DNA of 64,000 nt, taken from RUG11237 sp045119215. Lineage in GTDB: Bacteria > Bacillota > Clostridia > Lachnospirales > Lachnospiraceae. The notes beneath the pieces are model-generated. The model did not search any database, was not told the origin of the DNA, and saw only the letters and a list, made by a program, of their open reading frames with translations. Of this stretch, positions 52,765-60,845 are shown piece after piece. The translations under genes and the position numbers were made by a program. Location: positions 1 through 64,000 of the forward strand of contig JBGVDD010000229.1 of assembly GCA_045119215.1 (NCBI GenBank). Reading direction: 5' to 3'. The first letter of the stretch is position 1. Each line of letters starts with the position of its first letter.

Positions 52765-53941
52765 AAATTTCCACTCCTCTGTATCTTGCAATGGCGGCAA
52801 CATCCTTGTCACCACGACCTGAAATATTAACAACTACAATCTTATCTTTTGGCAATTCCTTGGCATACTTCATGGCATAAGAAACTGCATGGGCACTCTC
52901 GATGGCTGGAATAATTCCCTCTGTTCTTGATAAATATTCAAATGCCTCTACTGCCTCATCGTCTGTTACAGGCACATATCTGGCACGTTTCATATCATTT
53001 AACATAGCGTGTTCCGGTCCGATTCCAGGATAATCCAAACCAGCAGAGATAGAATATACCGGCGCAATCTGTCCATATTCATCCTGACAGAAAAGGGATT
53101 TCATTCCGTGGAACACTCCTTCGGTACCATTTGCAATAGTTGCGGCATTCTTTGGATTGTCCACACCAAGGCCTGCAGCTTCGCAACCGATTAATTCTAC
53201 GGATTCATCCTCAATAAAGTCATAGAATGCTCCAATGGCGTTGCTTCCCCCTCCAACACAGGCAATCACTGCATCCGGAAGTTTTCCTTCCGCCTCTAAC
53301 ATCTGTGAGCGAATTTCTTCGCTGATAATTTTCTGAAAATCCCGGACCATGGTTGGGAATGGATACGGTCCCATAACAGAGCCCAGTACATAATGGGTAT
53401 CGGCAATACGCTTTGTCCATTCTCTCATGGTTTCGTTTACTGCATCCTTTAAGGTCTGTGTGCCGGAAGTAACTGCATGAACCTTAGCACCTAGAAGTTC
53501 CATACGAAATACATTTAGAGCCTGACGTTCTGTGTCTTCTTTTCCCATAAACACTTCACATTCTAATCCAAGAAGAGCGGCAGCGGTAGCAGTTGCCACA
53601 CCGTGTTGTCCTGCACCGGTTTCTGCAATTACACGAGTCTTTCCCATTTTTTTGGCAAGAAGACACTGTCCTAATGCATTGTTGATTTTATGAGAACCAG
53701 TGTGGTTTAAATCTTCTCGCTTTAAATAGATTTTCGCTCCACCCAAATCTTTTGTCATTTTTTCCGCATAGTACAGCAGTGAAGGTCTTCCCACATATTC
53801 TTTCAATAAGTCTGCCAGTTCCTTTTTGAAATCTGGGTCATCTTTGTACTTGTTATAAGCTTCCTCTAATTCAATTACTGCGTTCATCAATGTTTCAGGA
53901 ATATACTGTCCGCCGTATTTTCCAAATCTTCCTTTGCTCAT
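52757..53941 (-). CDS. trpB: Tryptophan synthase beta chain
   Basis: A 394-residue PLP enzyme joining indole and serine. LKREDLNHTGSHKINNALGQ holds the PLP Lys (about residue 86), and VGGGSNAIGAFYDF binds the phosphate. The length and the ETGAGQHGVATATAAALLG region are those of the classical TrpB1, which pairs with TrpA. It follows trpC directly, at the place where trpF would normally sit between them. Confidence 0.96.
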   Translation of the reverse strand: MSKGRFGKYGGQYIPETLMNAVIELEEAYNKYKDDPDFKKELADLLKEYVGRPSLLYYAEKMTKDLGGAKIYLKREDLNHTGSHKINNALGQCLLAKKMGKTRVIAETGAGQHGVATATAAALLGLECEVFMGKEDTERQALNVFRMELLGAKVHAVTSGTQTLKDAVNETMREWTKRIADTHYVLGSVMGPYPFPTMVRDFQKIISEEIRSQMLEAEGKLPDAVIACVGGGSNAIGAFYDFIEDESVELIGCEAAGLGVDNPKNAATIANGTEGVFHGMKSLFCQDEYGQIAPVYSISAGLDYPGIGPEHAMLNDMKRARYVPVTDDEAVEAFEYLSRTEGIIPAIESAHAVSYAMKYAKELPKDKIVVVNISGRGDKDVAAIARYRGVEIYE

Positions 53942-53974
53942 TTTTTTACCTCCAATTTACTTTCATCAGTATTG

Positions 53975-54757
53975 CTACTTTAATCCTTTTAATTCATCTA
54001 ACATTTGTTTTTTATTTTCGCTTCGCATTAGTGTTTCTCCGATTAATACTCCATTTACCTTGGCATCTTCCAAAACCTTGATATCATCATGAGTCTTGAT
54101 TCCACTTTCCGCCACAAAGTAAATATGTTCCGGTACCAGTTTGCGAAGTCTTTCGCTATTGTGGATATCTACTGTAAAGGTTTTTAAATCCCGGTTATTT
54201 ACACCTATCATTCTGGCACCTGCGGTAATAGCACTTTCTATTTCCCTTTCATCGTGGGCTTCTACCAAAGCAGACAATCCCAATTCATCACAGATACCAA
54301 TATATTTCTTTAAGGTTTCCGTGTCAAGTAAAGAACAAATTAAAAGTACACAGTCTGCATCTGCCACTCTTGCCTGGTAAATCATGTATTCATCAATAAT
54401 AAAGTCTTTACGAATCACAGGAACTGTTTTTACCTGTTCTTTGATTTCTTTTAGGAAATCAATACTTCCCATGAAATAATCCGGTTCTGTCAGCACAGAG
54501 ATACAGTCAGCACCAGCCTTTTCATATTCCTTTGCAATTTCCACATAGGGAAAGTCTTTTGCAATAATTCCTTTTGAAGGGGATGCTTTTTTTACTTCAC
54601 AGATAAAGCGTATTCCGCCACTTCCAATTTTTTTTTCAAAAGAAAAATCCTTCTTTGGGAGGGCCAATGCTTTTCTTTTCATTTCATCCGGAGAAATCTG
54701 CTGTTTTTCCTTTGCTACACGAATTTTGGTAGCCTCTGCAATTTCCTGTAAAATCAT
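53975..54757 (-). CDS. trpC: Indole-3-glycerol phosphate synthase
   Basis: A 260-residue TIM-barrel enzyme. ICEVKKASPSKG holds the catalytic Lys and Ser, RKDFIIDEYMIYQAR the second Lys and Glu, GVNNRDLKTF the Asn, and YFVAESGI the phosphate site. It is a single-domain enzyme: the length leaves no room for the fused phosphoribosylanthranilate isomerase found in enterics. Located between trpD and trpB. Confidence 0.95.
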   Translation of the reverse strand: MILQEIAEATKIRVAKEKQQISPDEMKRKALALPKKDFSFEKKIGSGGIRFICEVKKASPSKGIIAKDFPYVEIAKEYEKAGADCISVLTEPDYFMGSIDFLKEIKEQVKTVPVIRKDFIIDEYMIYQARVADADCVLLICSLLDTETLKKYIGICDELGLSALVEAHDEREIESAITAGARMIGVNNRDLKTFTVDIHNSERLRKLVPEHIYFVAESGIKTHDDIKVLEDAKVNGVLIGETLMRSENKKQMLDELKGLK

Positions 54758-54777
54758 CTGCTCATCCTTTCGTTTGT

Positions 54778-55788
54778 CTAAAACTGATTTGAAATCTCGA
54801 TAAAGCTTTCTAACTGCTCTTTGGCCTTTCCACTGTCAATGATATCCTCTGCTGCATGAATTGCCTCTTCAAAGGTCATGTTGTCTGTTGCCATATAGAT
54901 GCAGGCTGCTGAGTTCAAAACCACAGCATCTCTCTTTGGTCCTTTTTCTCCACTTAAAATAGCTCTGGTAATTTCAGCATTTTCCTTTGGATCTCCGCCA
55001 ACCAAGTCCTCTTTTTTACAAAGTTTGAACCCGTAATCTTCTGGATTCAAAACAAAACGTTTCAGTTTTCCATCCCGAATTTCACAGCAGGTGGTTGGTG
55101 CACTCAGTGAGATTTCATCCAGACCATCCTGTCCGTAAGCTACGATACCTCGTTTTACACCCAGGTTCAATAATACTTTAGCTAAAGGCTCTACCAAAGC
55201 CTCATCATATACACCTAAAAGCTGCATGTTTGCTCCAGCAGGGTTTGTCAAAGGTCCTAAAATATTAAAAATGGTACGTATTCCCAAGCCCTTTCTTACT
55301 GGTGCTACATACTTCATAGAAGAATGGTAAGTCTGGGCAAACATAAAGCACATACCTATTTTGTCTAAAATCTTCGCACTGTCTTCTGCTGAAATTGTAA
55401 TATTTACTCCCAGCGCTTCCAGGCAGTCTGCAGCTCCACATTTGCTGGATACACTTCTATTTCCGTGCTTTGCCACAGGAATACCGGCAGCAGATACCAC
55501 AAAGGCTGAGGTTGTAGAAATGTTAAAGGTATTTGCCTCATCACCACCGGTTCCTACAATTTCTAATACATCCATATCATGAAGCAGACGTACTGCATGT
55601 TTTCTCATACCAGCAGCACAAGCTGTAATTTCTTCAATGGTTTCCCCTTTCATACGAAGGGCAGTTAAAAATGAGGCCATCTGAATTTCGGTGGCTTTTC
55701 CACTCATAATCTCATCCATCACTTCTTCTGCCATTTCGTATGTCAAGTCTTCTTTATTTACTACTTTGTAAATTGCTTCTTTAATCAT
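54778..55788 (-). CDS. trpD: Anthranilate phosphoribosyltransferase
   Basis: 336 residues. GTGGDEANTFNISTTSAFV (about 81-99) is the PRPP-binding loop, KHGNRSVSSKCGAADCLEAL the anthranilate and second PRPP region. It transfers phosphoribose to anthranilate. The length is standard, without a fused TrpG. Twenty-six bases separate it from trpG. Confidence 0.96.
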   Translation of the reverse strand: MIKEAIYKVVNKEDLTYEMAEEVMDEIMSGKATEIQMASFLTALRMKGETIEEITACAAGMRKHAVRLLHDMDVLEIVGTGGDEANTFNISTTSAFVVSAAGIPVAKHGNRSVSSKCGAADCLEALGVNITISAEDSAKILDKIGMCFMFAQTYHSSMKYVAPVRKGLGIRTIFNILGPLTNPAGANMQLLGVYDEALVEPLAKVLLNLGVKRGIVAYGQDGLDEISLSAPTTCCEIRDGKLKRFVLNPEDYGFKLCKKEDLVGGDPKENAEITRAILSGEKGPKRDAVVLNSAACIYMATDNMTFEEAIHAAEDIIDSGKAKEQLESFIEISNQF

Positions 55789-55814
55789 AAACTTTCACCT
55801 CTCCTATCCTATTA

Positions 55815-56396
55815 TTATGAAAATAAAAAATTCTTCATCATCACTGCTCCATCCGGTGTAAGAACAGATTCTGGATGAAACTGTAATCCATAGATTTCGT
55901 ATTCTGTGTGCTTTACAGCCATGACTTCCCCATCCTCCGTCTGGGCAATCACCTTTAATTCTGCAGGAAGTGTACTCTTATCCGCTGCCAGTGAATGATA
56001 TCTGGCTACCATGACTTTCTTAGGTAACCCTTTGAAAATTTCAGCACTGGTATCAAGAATTGCCTCGCTTTGTTTTCCGTGCATTAACTGTTTCGCATAG
56101 GTTACAGTTGCTCCAAAGCTTTCGCAGATTCCCTGATGTCCAAGACATACTCCAAGTATTTTTACCTTGCCCTTTAATTGTTTTACTACATCCTCACATA
56201 CGCCAGCATCACAGGGTCTGCCTGGTCCTGGGGATAAAATAATTCGGCTGGGATGCAAAGCTTCAATCTCTTTTACTGTAAGTTCATCATTTCGAATTAC
56301 CTTAATCTCTTCCCCGCCATTCTCTTTACACAGGCCGCCAATGAGTTGTACCAGATTATAAGAAAAGCTGTCATAGTTATCAATCAATAAAATCAT
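55815..56396 (-). CDS. trpG: Anthranilate synthase component II (glutamine amidotransferase)
   Basis: A 193-residue class I amidotransferase that supplies ammonia to TrpE. ILLIDNYDSFSYNLVQLIG opens the protein, GVCLGHQGICESFG holds the nucleophile Cys, and GLQFHPESVLTPDG the His-Glu pair. The start overlaps the trpE stop by four bases (ATGA). In some bacteria the same subunit also serves folate synthesis (PabA); no pabB or pabC is adjacent, so a trp role is taken. Confidence 0.95.
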   Translation of the reverse strand: MILLIDNYDSFSYNLVQLIGGLCKENGGEEIKVIRNDELTVKEIEALHPSRIILSPGPGRPCDAGVCEDVVKQLKGKVKILGVCLGHQGICESFGATVTYAKQLMHGKQSEAILDTSAEIFKGLPKKVMVARYHSLAADKSTLPAELKVIAQTEDGEVMAVKHTEYEIYGLQFHPESVLTPDGAVMMKNFLFS

Positions 56397-57850
56397 TTTC
56401 CATTCACCTCACTTGCTCTTTGTATTGCATTAATCACTGCCCCAGCCTTGTGGGCACATTCTTCGTACTCTTTTTGTGGAACGGAATCTGCCACAATTCC
56501 TGCTCCAGCCTGCACATATACTTTATTGCCTTTCTTAACTGCGGTGCGGATGGCAATACATACATCTAAGTTACCAGAGAAGTCCATATATCCAATGGCT
56601 CCCCCATAAACACCTCTAGGAGCCTTCTCTAATTCATCAATAATCTCACAGGCTCTGAACTTTGGTGCACCGGAAAGGGTTCCTGCCGGTAAAAGGGCTG
56701 CCACCGTATCACAACCGTCTTTTCCTTCGGCTATGGTTCCGCATACCGTGGATGCAATGTGCATCACCTTTGAAAATCTGTGTATTTTCATATAGTCCTC
56801 TACGTAAACACTTCCGTACTCAGCAATTCTTCCAATATCATTTCTTGCCAAGTCTACCAGCATATTGTGTTCCGAACGTTCCTTCTCATCTGCCAGCAAC
56901 TCTTTTTCTAAAGCTTCGTCCTGGGCATCGGTGGTACCTCTTGGTCTGGTTCCTGCTACCGGGAAGGTGGTCAGCTTGCCGTGTTGTAATTTTACCATAG
57001 TTTCCGGTGAAGCTCCGCAGATTTGTACATCCCCACTCTGGATGTAATACATATAGGGGGATGGATTTGTAGTACGTAACACACGGTAGGCATTGATGAG
57101 GGAACTGTTATACTCTGCCTCAAATCTTCTGGAGATTACCCCTTGGAAGATATCCCCTTCCCGAATGTAATGTTTTGTTTTCTCTACCATCTCAAAGTAT
57201 TCTTCTTTCGTGGTATTGCAGGTGAATTCAACATCTTCCTGTACATTGATTTCTTCTAAAGGTGTGGCATCGTAAATCATATTTTTGATTTTCTCGATTT
57301 CCAAACAGGCTGCATTGTAGCCCTGTTCTCCGTCTTCTGCCTTCATGTTCACCACAATGATGATTTTCTGTTTCAGATTGTCATAGGCAATCACTTTGTC
57401 AAAAAGCATCAAGTCGAAATCATAAAAATCACTGCTTTTCATCTTAAGTTTTGGTTCTGCATAATGAAACATTTCATAGGAGAAATATCCTACCAGTCCC
57501 CCGGTAAAAGGTGGCATTCCTTTGATTTTTGGAGTTTTGTATTCTCCTAAAATCTCTCGGATTGCATCCATGGGCTCTCCTTTGATTTCTTTTTTGATTC
57601 CACCACTTTTGATGGTGACAGTGTAATCTTTGCATACTGCACGAAGCAGTGGATTAAATCCTAAAAAGGAATATCTTCCCTGTCTTACACCATCTTCCAC
57701 ACTTTCTAACAGGTAAAAATTTTTATCAATCTTTGCCAGTTTTCGAAGCAGGGTAATAGGTGTGATAATGTCTGCATAAATTTCTGTTGCTATGGGGATT
57801 AAATTGTAATCTCCCTCTAATTGCTTGATTTCTTCATAACTTGGAAACAT
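56393..57850 (-). CDS. trpE: Anthranilate synthase component I
   Basis: A 485-residue chorismate-utilising enzyme. The N-terminal part has NFYLLESVEDG, the LLES motif of tryptophan feedback binding. PFTGGLVGYFSYEM is typical, and the catalytic domain follows with GDIFQGVISRRFEAEYN, GASPETMVKL, FPVAGTRPRG and PAGTLSGAPKFRA. It is the first gene of trpEGDCBA and is controlled by the T-box leader before it. GTAGGAGG precedes ATG 57850. Confidence 0.96.
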   Translation of the reverse strand: MFPSYEEIKQLEGDYNLIPIATEIYADIITPITLLRKLAKIDKNFYLLESVEDGVRQGRYSFLGFNPLLRAVCKDYTVTIKSGGIKKEIKGEPMDAIREILGEYKTPKIKGMPPFTGGLVGYFSYEMFHYAEPKLKMKSSDFYDFDLMLFDKVIAYDNLKQKIIIVVNMKAEDGEQGYNAACLEIEKIKNMIYDATPLEEINVQEDVEFTCNTTKEEYFEMVEKTKHYIREGDIFQGVISRRFEAEYNSSLINAYRVLRTTNPSPYMYYIQSGDVQICGASPETMVKLQHGKLTTFPVAGTRPRGTTDAQDEALEKELLADEKERSEHNMLVDLARNDIGRIAEYGSVYVEDYMKIHRFSKVMHIASTVCGTIAEGKDGCDTVAALLPAGTLSGAPKFRACEIIDELEKAPRGVYGGAIGYMDFSGNLDVCIAIRTAVKKGNKVYVQAGAGIVADSVPQKEYEECAHKAGAVINAIQRASEVNGK

Positions 57851-57870
57851 AGAAAAACCTCCTACACATC

Positions 57871-57920
57871 AAAAAAGCCCTCGTCTCCATGCACTTACAC
57901 TGTGCATAGGGACAAGAGCT
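57871..57920 (-). terminator. T-box leader terminator
   Basis: On the - strand AGCTCTTGTCCCTATGCAC folds on GTGCATGGAGACGAGGGCT with a T-run (TTTTTT) behind it. It forms when charged tRNA-Trp does not stabilise the antiterminator. Confidence 0.85.
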
Positions 57921-58170
57921 AAAAATTCATTCTCCTGCGGTACCACCCTGATTGATGTCAAACATCCGCTCACTCTACATACTACCATATGTATCCACTT
58001 GGTAACGGGCTGGATTCCCGTCAGCATCTACTCTCAACTAGGATTTCAAGCTGCCCTCACAAGTCCATTCAATTATTTCTTTCCTATCGCAATCCCACCA
58101 TCTGCGACTCTCTGAAAGGTCATCCATAACCTACTTACTCTTGTTCATCGGTTTATCAATTCAATTTCTA
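57871..58170 (-). promoter_or_regulatory. Tryptophan T-box riboswitch of trpEGDCBA
   Basis: The - strand carries the T-box core AGGGTGGTACCGCAG (57949-57935), whose TGGT pairs with the tRNA acceptor end. A Stem I region lies upstream with GGTGGGATTGCG (near 58099). The specifier is probably TGG (58067-58065) followed by A, in the context GAATGGACTTG, meaning tryptophan. The terminator follows at 57920-57871. Uncharged tRNA-Trp would switch transcription on. The whole leader is about 300 bases between the promoter and trpE; the rest of the gap up to 58252 is AT-rich without a feature. Confidence 0.9.
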
Positions 58171-58176
58171 AATACG

Positions 58177-58205
58177 ATACTAAACCTATTAGTAGAATTT
58201 GTCAA
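58177..58205 (-). promoter_or_regulatory. Promoter of the trp operon
   Basis: On the - strand a perfect TTGACA (58205-58200), a 17-base spacer and TAGTAT (58182-58177), just ahead of the T-box leader. Confidence 0.65.
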
Positions 58206-58252
58206 CTGTTTTTTTGAATGTTCGCAATTTTTCCCGATTTCCTTTTTATCTC

Positions 58253-59392
58253 TTATATTCTTCCCGCCTGCTTAGCTAAACTAAGAATTTCCTGTATGTT
58301 CTTATGAATTAGGTTCTCCAAAGCCTCCAGACGCCAGTCTGGCAAATTATACCTTGGATGCTTCTTAAATCTAAAATCACTGAGATTTATGAGAACCTTC
58401 TTCATTTTTTGGTCTAGAAGGCTTGCAGCAACACCATTCCATTTATCTGATAGCCTGGGACCTTTCATAGCCAGATAAGGTTCCAGGTTTTCAAAATCTT
58501 CTTCTTCTGCATAGGGAAGCAGTGAAATATTATGGTCAAATAAAGGAGCCATTGCAACAATCTCTTGTCTTTTGTTATCAACTATGAAACCAAAATTATT
58601 TTTATGCCTGTCTTCATTTATGATAACTGCATCTATGACAAACATTAATTCTGCCTTTTTCCTTAAACCAAATTCTTCCATTTTTTTCAATACTGCTGGC
58701 ACTTTTGTACTTAAGGGATCTACAGCAGCATAAGGAAGAAAACCAAACTCCTCTGAAGTGAAAATATTACATGCGGAGCAAATTCTATTACTTCTTGTTC
58801 GTAAATCGTAGGGGACATAATCGTCTGTAAAAGTCTGAATTAGTTGCCCTGCATAATATTCAGAGTAAGGTTCTAATCCGGCATTTCTTGCACCAGAACT
58901 TCCACGTTTTAACAATTTAATGGTATCATTCTCTCTTATCCAACATTTAGCAAAGGAGCCATCTGTGCCATATTCAGGTGACGTATCGGCTAAATGTCGT
59001 CCATGTAATCCGCCTTCAAACGCTGTTTTTGCAATGGTTTCATTAAATGGATGTGTATACAAAGAAACCTTAGACCATTCTAATTTGCTATCTGTTGGCT
59101 TCACCCAAAAAGTATCTATCAAAGACAAAGCATGGGTGATATCCAGATATCCCTGAATGGTATCACATCCGCTCTCCTTTAAAAGCATCTCTATATTTTC
59201 CCTATTTTTTGGGGCTCTTCTATTTGCAATGAATTCCTCTAGATTATTTATCCAAAATGGTAACTTTACATACTCTTTATCAATTACAATATTGTCTGTT
59301 AGTCCATCCACATGAAAACTTGCTATTACCTCATCTTTATTCAACAAAAGATATTTTGGTTCTGGACCAAAAGCATTTAAGCTGTCCAACAC
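58253..59392 (-). CDS. HipA-like protein kinase
   Basis: 379 residues from GTG 59392 (GGAGG four bases before); TTG 59389 or a longer TTG start at 59413 are possible. The central region LLKRGSSGARNAGLEPYSEY is the nucleotide-side motif of HipA-type kinases. DAVIINEDRHKNNFGFIVD is the catalytic-loop Asp region and APLFDHNISLLP the Mg-binding Asp. No HipB-like antitoxin gene is adjacent and the N-terminal HipA domain is absent or diverged. It is closer to stand-alone CtkA/HipA-type kinases than to the E. coli toxin (inference). The substrate is unknown. Confidence 0.75.
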   Translation of the reverse strand: MLDSLNAFGPEPKYLLLNKDEVIASFHVDGLTDNIVIDKEYVKLPFWINNLEEFIANRRAPKNRENIEMLLKESGCDTIQGYLDITHALSLIDTFWVKPTDSKLEWSKVSLYTHPFNETIAKTAFEGGLHGRHLADTSPEYGTDGSFAKCWIRENDTIKLLKRGSSGARNAGLEPYSEYYAGQLIQTFTDDYVPYDLRTRSNRICSACNIFTSEEFGFLPYAAVDPLSTKVPAVLKKMEEFGLRKKAELMFVIDAVIINEDRHKNNFGFIVDNKRQEIVAMAPLFDHNISLLPYAEEEDFENLEPYLAMKGPRLSDKWNGVAASLLDQKMKKVLINLSDFRFKKHPRYNLPDWRLEALENLIHKNIQEILSLAKQAGRI

Positions 59393-59418
59393 TACACCTC
59401 CTATGACTTTCAAATAAT

Positions 59419-59451
59419 CCCCCTGGCTGGCAAAGCACCAAAACCAGGGGG
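59419..59451 (-). terminator. Terminator behind icd
   Basis: CCCCCTGG (59419-59426) and CCAGGGGG (59444-59451) form an eight-pair GC-rich stem, 31 bases after the icd stop. On the - strand ATTATTTG follows, a weak T-run. Confidence 0.65.
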
Positions 59452-59481
59452 AGTGTTAATTGTTCATACGTTATTCAGGCA

Positions 59482-60690
59482 TTACATCATCTTCTCTAAG
59501 GTTTCACGAATTGCCTTGATAAAGTTTTCGCTGTTTAATACAGTTACATTTTCTAAAGTTGTGATTAATGCAAGATCCTTTGTCATCTTACCGCTTTCGA
59601 TGGTGTCGATGGTAGCTTTCTCTAATTTATCTGCAAATTCCATAAGTTCTTTGTTTCCATCTAATTCACCACGTTTTCTAAGAGCTCCTGTCCAGGCAAA
59701 GATTGTTGCAACAGAGTTTGTGGATGTTTCTTCTCCCTTTAAGTGCTTGTAGTAATGGCGCTGAACAGTTCCATGTGCTGCTTCATATTCATAGTATCCC
59801 TGTGGGGAAACCAATACGGAAGTCATCATGGCAAGAGAACCAAATGCAGTTGCTACCATGTCAGACATAACGTCTCCATCGTAGTTCTTACATGCCCAGA
59901 TATATCCACCTTCAGAACGGATAACACGGGCTACTGCATCGTCAATTAATGTATAGAAATATTCAATGCCAGCTGCCTTGAATTTTTCATCATACTCTTT
60001 GTCATAGATTTCCTGGAAGATATCCTTGAAGGTATGGTCATACTTCTTTGAGATAGTATCCTTGGTAGCAAACCAAAGATCCTGTTTTGTGTCCAATGCA
60101 TAGTTAAAGCAGCTTCTTGCAAAGCTTTCAATGGATGCATCTAAATTATGCATACCCTGTACAATACCAGGTCCTGCAAAGTTATGGATTAATTCTCTTG
60201 TCTCTGTTCCGTCCTCTGCTGTGTAAACAATTTCAGCCTTACCTGCTGCCGGAATCTTCATTTCAGAACCTTTGTATACATCACCATATGCGTGTCTTGC
60301 AATTGTAATTGGTTTCTTCCATGTGCGTACAGTTGGTTCAATTCCTTTTACCACGATTGGTGCACGGAATACAGTACCATCTAAGATAGCACGGATGGTT
60401 CCGTTCGGACTCTTCCACATTTCTTTTAAGTTGTATTCTGTCATACGTGCAGCGTTTGGTGTGATTGTGGCACACTTAACCGCAACTCCATATTTTTTGG
60501 TAGCTTCTGCAGAATCTACCGTTACCTGATCATTCGTCTCATTACGATATTCTAAACCAAAATCATAATACTCTGTGTTTAATTCAATAAAAGGATGTAA
60601 CAATTCATCTTTGATCATCTTCCAAAGAATTCTTGTCATTTCGTCTCCATCCATTTCAACGAGTGGTGTTGTCATCTTAATTTTAGCCAT
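59482..60690 (-). CDS. icd: NADP-dependent isocitrate dehydrogenase (eukaryotic-like type)
   Basis: A 402-residue dimeric enzyme that oxidises isocitrate to 2-oxoglutarate, yielding NADPH. VEMDGDEMTRILW near the N-terminus, SPNGTIRAILDGTVFRAPI (substrate region) and the late NYDGDVMSDMVATAFGSL are the pattern of the eukaryotic-type (subfamily II) NADP-IDH rather than the E. coli type. ATG 60690 has CAGGAGGAC before it, and a good promoter lies at 60744-60772. No citrate synthase or aconitase is nearby. It likely supplies 2-oxoglutarate for glutamate synthesis. Confidence 0.95.
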   Translation of the reverse strand: MAKIKMTTPLVEMDGDEMTRILWKMIKDELLHPFIELNTEYYDFGLEYRNETNDQVTVDSAEATKKYGVAVKCATITPNAARMTEYNLKEMWKSPNGTIRAILDGTVFRAPIVVKGIEPTVRTWKKPITIARHAYGDVYKGSEMKIPAAGKAEIVYTAEDGTETRELIHNFAGPGIVQGMHNLDASIESFARSCFNYALDTKQDLWFATKDTISKKYDHTFKDIFQEIYDKEYDEKFKAAGIEYFYTLIDDAVARVIRSEGGYIWACKNYDGDVMSDMVATAFGSLAMMTSVLVSPQGYYEYEAAHGTVQRHYYKHLKGEETSTNSVATIFAWTGALRKRGELDGNKELMEFADKLEKATIDTIESGKMTKDLALITTLENVTVLNSENFIKAIRETLEKMM

Positions 60691-60743
60691 AACTTTGTCC
60701 TCCTGTTGTTTGTAATTTCCTATTTATAAAAAAAGATGTAATT

Positions 60744-60772
60744 ATTGTAACGTATTATTTTGGATTTGACAA
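60744..60772 (-). promoter_or_regulatory. Candidate sigma-A promoter of icd
   Basis: On the - strand TTGTCA (60772-60767), a 17-base spacer and TACAAT (60749-60744), 54 bases before ATG 60690. Confidence 0.6.
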
Positions 60773-60845
60773 TGAAATTTTACAAAATTATTAATTTATA
60801 TTACGCACACAAAAAGTAATTCGTTCTTCAATAGGGATTTTTCAG

